A stretch of 7,814 bases of DNA, taken from positions 1 to 7,814 of the forward strand of contig JASLEM010000232.1 of NCBI GenBank assembly GCA_030151165.1, read 5' to 3'. Shown here piece after piece: positions 5,360-7,814 of the stretch. Positions within the stretch are counted from its first letter, which is position 1. Every line of letters starts with the position of its first letter. This DNA comes from Burkholderiaceae bacterium (GTDB lineage Bacteria; Pseudomonadota; Gammaproteobacteria; Burkholderiales; Burkholderiaceae). The translations under genes were made by a program, and so were the position numbers. The notes below the pieces were generated by a model, which had not been told where the DNA came from, did no database searches, and worked only from the letters and a program-made list of their open reading frames with translations.

Positions 5360-5902
5360 ATGCCCGATCCCGACGATATCGACCGCCTCCACACCGCGCG
5401 CCTGTTCCTGCGCCGCCCGACGCCGGCCGACGTGCCGGCCTACTTCGCGATCTTCGGCGACCCGGCCACCAACCTCTTCAACCCGCACGGCCCGCTCGCC
5501 GACGTGGCCGCGGCCGAGGCGGCCATCGCCGCGCGCGTCGCGCACTGGCGCGAGCGCGGCTGCGGGTCGTGGGCGGTGAGCCTGCGCGAGCGACCCGCCG
5601 AGGTGATCGGCTTCGCGGGGCTCTCGTTCAAGCCGTACGGCGGCGTCGAGCGCATGAACCTCGGCTACCGCTTCGCGACGTCCGCCTGGGGTCGCGGCGT
5701 CGCGACGGAGGTGGCGCGCTTCGCGGTCGACCGCGGCTGGCGCGTGCTGGGGCTCGACGAGATCTGGGCGATGGTCGACGAGCGGCACCGGGCCTCGCGC
5801 CACGTGCTGGAGAAGGTCGGCATGACGCGGGTCGAGCGCGCGCCGTTCGACGGCGACCCCGCGCCGGGCGACGTCTGGTACCGCGTCGGCCGGCCGGGTT
5901 GA
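5360..5902 (+). CDS. GNAT-family N-acetyltransferase (RimJ/RimL-like)
   Basis: The 180-residue cytosolic product has the layout of the Acetyltransf_3/RimJ-RimL branch. The opening TARLFLRRPTPADVPAYFAIFGDP (12-35) is followed by a WAVSLRERPAEVIGFAGLSF strand pair (71-90) and GYRFATSAWGRGVATEVARF (102-121), which holds the acetyl-CoA pyrophosphate-binding motif (WGRGVAT, 110-116). A final ASRHVLEKVGMTRVER helix-strand (145-160) closes the fold. The common Asn before the ASRHVLEK helix is replaced by an ERHR stretch, a minor deviation. Such enzymes acetylate protein N-termini, amino acids or small drugs; the substrate here is unknown. The ATG at 5360 begins at the normal family distance from the first strand; no clear ribosome binding site is seen. 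It lies 171 bp after ppk2, beyond a hairpin, so it is probably transcribed separately. Confidence 0.9.
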   Translation: MPDPDDIDRLHTARLFLRRPTPADVPAYFAIFGDPATNLFNPHGPLADVAAAEAAIAARVAHWRERGCGSWAVSLRERPAEVIGFAGLSFKPYGGVERMNLGYRFATSAWGRGVATEVARFAVDRGWRVLGLDEIWAMVDERHRASRHVLEKVGMTRVERAPFDGDPAPGDVWYRVGRPG

Positions 5903-6013
5903 CCCGAGGGAACTGTCGGCGGGAACGGCGATCCACCCCTGCAACCCTGTCGCGCAGCGGCATGGGAAGATGGCCTTCCCCGCGCCGCGCCGCGCGCCCG
6001 TTCCGATCCTTCG

Positions 6014-7249
6014 ATGACTCCTGCCGCCCGCCTGCTCCGCCCCCTGATCGCCGCCCTGCTGCCGCTCGTCGCGGCCACGGCGGTCGTCGCCCAGGAACCG
6101 GCGCCCGCGGCCGAACCCGAGCCCCCGACCGAACTGGCACCGCCCGAGCCGACGGCCGCGCCTGCCGCGTCCGCCTCCGCGCCGCGCGGTGGCATCCCGC
6201 CCCAGTGCCTCGCGCCCGGTGCCGACAAGCGCGTGAACCTGGCCTGCGCGCTGGGCTACCTGCGCCACGCGACCGCCGAACGCGCGGCCGGCCACACCGA
6301 CATCGCGCTGTCGGACCTCGCCAAGGCCGACCAGTTCGAGCCGAACGACCTCCGCTTCGCCGTCGCCCACGCCGGCCTCCGCCTGGCGGCCAAGGCGCCC
6401 GCGTCGCCCGAGCGACTGAAGCAGGCGCTGCGCGACACGCCGGACGACGTCGGCGTGAACATGCTGCACGGCGAGATGTCGCTGGCCTCGCGCAAGTTCG
6501 ACGACGCGATCGCCGACGCCGGCCGCGTGATCGCGCAACGGCCCGACGCGCACGGCGGCTACGAGCTCCGCGGCACGGCCCGTTTCGCGAAGAGCGACGT
6601 CGACGGTGCCACCGCGGACGTCACGCAGGCGCTGCGGCTCTCGCCCCGCTCGCCCGACGCGCTGCGCCTGCGCGCCTCGATCACGACGGTCTCGGGCCGC
6701 TACGACGACGCGCTGGCCGACCTGCAGCTCGCGCACCGCATCGAGCCGCGCGCGGACGACCCCTTCCTCATCGGCGGCACGCAGTTCCTCGCGCGCCAGT
6801 TCACCTCGAGCGCGGCCTCGCTCGCGAAGCCGTCGGCCGGCGCCGGCGACGGCGCGTACTGGCTGCTGTGGCGCTACATGGCGCTCGCCCGCGCCGAAGG
6901 CCCCGAGCCCGCGCGCGGCAGCCTGGGCCCGGGCTCGATCCCCGGCTACACCGCGCCGTGGCCGATGCCGGTGATCGACTTCTACCTCGGCCGGCTGGAC
7001 GGCGACAAGCTGCTCGAGGCCGCGCGCGCCGCGCAGGCGAACGACGACCAGTCGCAGGTCTGCGAGGCCCATTTCTACCTCGGCGAGGACGCGCTGCTAC
7101 GCTTTCGCCGCGCCGAGGCGCTCGACCTGTTCCGCATGACGATCGCCGAATGCCCGCCCGCGTTCCACGAGTACGTCGGCGCGCAGGCCGAGCTGAAGGC
7201 GCTGACCGCGCAGGACGCGGCGGTCGCGCCGCAGGTCTCCGCGCGCTGA
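6014..7249 (+). CDS. Exported TPR-repeat protein with NlpI-like C-terminus
   Basis: The 411-residue product has a signal peptide (RLLRP then hydrophobic residues 11-25, cleavage after VVA at 26) and a Pro/Ala/Glu-rich linker (27-60), so it is periplasmic. Tetratricopeptide repeats follow at about 77-110, 147-178, 181-212 and 215-246, with a degenerate one at 249-280. Each of the well-formed ones shows the usual small-residue and 'P-D/N' helix-turn pattern, such as GRYDDALADLQLAHRIEP. After a WPMPVIDFYLGRLDGDKLLEAA segment (316-337) comes a last repeat, CEAHFYLGEDALL through AECPPAFHEYVGAQAELKAL (350-397). This segment order resembles the C-terminal part of E. coli NlpI and related exported TPR proteins that scaffold periplasmic proteases or murein enzymes. 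It has no lipobox, unlike NlpI. Four cysteines (65, 78, 350, 380) could form disulfides. Its partner is unknown. It sits 111 bp after the GNAT gene and converges on the ZntB-like gene. Confidence 0.85.
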   Translation: MTPAARLLRPLIAALLPLVAATAVVAQEPAPAAEPEPPTELAPPEPTAAPAASASAPRGGIPPQCLAPGADKRVNLACALGYLRHATAERAAGHTDIALSDLAKADQFEPNDLRFAVAHAGLRLAAKAPASPERLKQALRDTPDDVGVNMLHGEMSLASRKFDDAIADAGRVIAQRPDAHGGYELRGTARFAKSDVDGATADVTQALRLSPRSPDALRLRASITTVSGRYDDALADLQLAHRIEPRADDPFLIGGTQFLARQFTSSAASLAKPSAGAGDGAYWLLWRYMALARAEGPEPARGSLGPGSIPGYTAPWPMPVIDFYLGRLDGDKLLEAARAAQANDDQSQVCEAHFYLGEDALLRFRRAEALDLFRMTIAECPPAFHEYVGAQAELKALTAQDAAVAPQVSAR

Positions 7250-7261
7250 ACGGCGCGGCGG

Positions 7262-7280
7262 CGGCGGGCTAGTCCCGCCG
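7262..7280. terminator. GC hairpin at the convergence of the TPR and ZntB-like genes
   Basis: CGGCGGG (7262-7268), loop CTAGT, CCCGCCG (7274-7280) is a perfect seven-base inverted repeat 13 bases past the TPR stop codon. It includes the TAG stop of the minus-strand ZntB-like gene in its loop. Its position suits a bidirectional terminator, though there is no T-run on either side, so any termination would be inefficient or factor-assisted. Confidence 0.4.
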
Positions 7281-7814
7281 ATGCCGGAACGCGAGCCAGC
7301 CGGCGATCACCGTCACGGTCGCCACGATCACCGCGACCCACACGAAGCCGTTCGGGTTCTGCGCCAGCGGGATGCCGCCGACGTTCATGCCCAGCAAGCC
7401 GGCGACGAGGTTGATCGGCAGCGCCAGCACCGTCACCACCGTCAGCGTGAACACGCTCGAGTTCGTGTGCTCGCCGACCTGCGCGGCGATCTCGTCCTGC
7501 AGCAGCTTGATGCGTTCCTGCAGCGCCGAGAGGTCGTGCATCACGAGCGCGAATTCCTCGGTCGCCTGGCGCAGCTCGTCGAGGTCGCGCTCGGTCATCC
7601 ACGGCGGCGGCTGGCGCAGCAGGCGGAACAGCGCGCCAGGCTCGGGCGCGAGCAGGCGCTGCAGGCGCACCAGCACGCGGCGCAGCTTGCCGAGCTCGCC
7701 GCGCTGGTCGCCGGGGCGGCCGACGAGCAGCTTGTCCTCGACGTCGTCGACCTGCAGCGTCGCCTGGCGCACGATGCGCACCAGCACGTCGCCCTGGTCG
7801 TGCAGCAGCCGGTT
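7269..7814 (-). CDS. zntB: ZntB-like CorA-family metal transporter, C-terminal part
   Basis: The frame runs to the window edge without a stop, so the N-terminus is missing; 181 residues are visible. They comprise the long cytoplasmic helices (RLLRQPPPWMTERDLDEL then an extended Leu/Glu-rich helix through QERIKLLQDEIA). Then comes TM1 (about VFTLTVVTVLALPINLVAGL), ending in the GMNVGGIP signature, a short periplasmic loop, and TM2 (GFVWVAVIVATVTVIAGWLAF) with a basic FRHRRD tail. The CorA superfamily forms pentameric divalent-cation channels. GMN followed by VGGIP, rather than the F-x-x-MPE pattern of Mg channels, points to the ZntB branch, a Zn transporter in enterobacteria. An internal GTG at 7787 is not the start, because the reading frame and helix continue upstream of it. 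The gene ends in TAG, convergent with the TPR gene 19 bp away. Confidence 0.9.
   Translation of the reverse strand, partial: NRLLHDQGDVLVRIVRQATLQVDDVEDKLLVGRPGDQRGELGKLRRVLVRLQRLLAPEPGALFRLLRQPPPWMTERDLDELRQATEEFALVMHDLSALQERIKLLQDEIAAQVGEHTNSSVFTLTVVTVLALPINLVAGLLGMNVGGIPLAQNPNGFVWVAVIVATVTVIAGWLAFRHRRD

Noticed and set aside
5913..5953. Two CTGTCG sequences upstream of the TPR gene as a Pho box
   Set aside because: They are 34 bp apart, out of register, and lack the A at position 6 of the heptamer.
5336..7072. 578-codon open frame on the minus strand opposite the GNAT and TPR genes
   Set aside because: Its translation is Arg/Gly/Ala/Val-rich low complexity with no recognisable domain, as expected from the antisense of GC-rich genes. 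The plus-strand genes have clear family motifs.

Overview
This is a GC-rich window with dense, short-gapped genes and strong G/C bias at third codon positions. It looks like ordinary chromosome of a betaproteobacterium, most likely Burkholderiales (Comamonadaceae or Rubrivivax/Leptothrix/Roseateles type). That placement is inferred from the protein types and from a GC-rich intergenic element after ppk2 that resembles one I remember from Comamonadaceae genomes. No mobile element, CRISPR array, tRNA or rRNA is visible.

Layout. (1) At the left edge a plus-strand gene encodes an exported cytochrome P460-family c-type haemoprotein (46-684). (2) It converges on a minus-strand group read from right to left: a small P-loop ATPase/kinase-like protein (2447-1866), a 69-residue HVA1/DUF2945 TUDOR-like protein (1791-1582), a DUF3140 protein starting one base later (1580-1176), and a VOC/glyoxalase-fold protein (1120-713). 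The DUF2945-DUF3140 pair is almost certainly one transcript. (3) A 174-bp divergent region separates this group from a plus-strand pair: a PitA-type phosphate transporter (2622-4247) and, 32 bp later, a class I polyphosphate kinase 2 (4280-5188). (4) A GC-rich repeat/hairpin follows ppk2. (5) Next come a RimJ/RimL-like GNAT acetyltransferase (5360-5902) and an exported TPR protein with an NlpI-like C-terminus (6014-7249). (6) The latter converges on the C-terminal part of a ZntB/CorA-family metal transporter that runs off the right edge (7814-7269). A 7-bp GC hairpin lies over the convergence point.

The most informative signal is regulatory. Upstream of pitA there is a strong Pho-box match: two perfect CTGTCAC heptamers with a 4-bp spacer, preceded in the same 11-bp register by two 5/7 half-sites. 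A possible -10 lies ten bases downstream. This points to PhoB control of a phosphate-uptake plus polyphosphate-utilisation unit. Whether PhoB activates or represses cannot be settled from sequence.

I found no convincing wholly new system. The less-explained items are the DUF2945-DUF3140 pair with its kinase-like and VOC neighbours, a P460 homologue apparently lacking the haem-crosslinking lysine, and paired hairpins in the leader of the DUF2945 gene. No gap exceeds about 175 bp.
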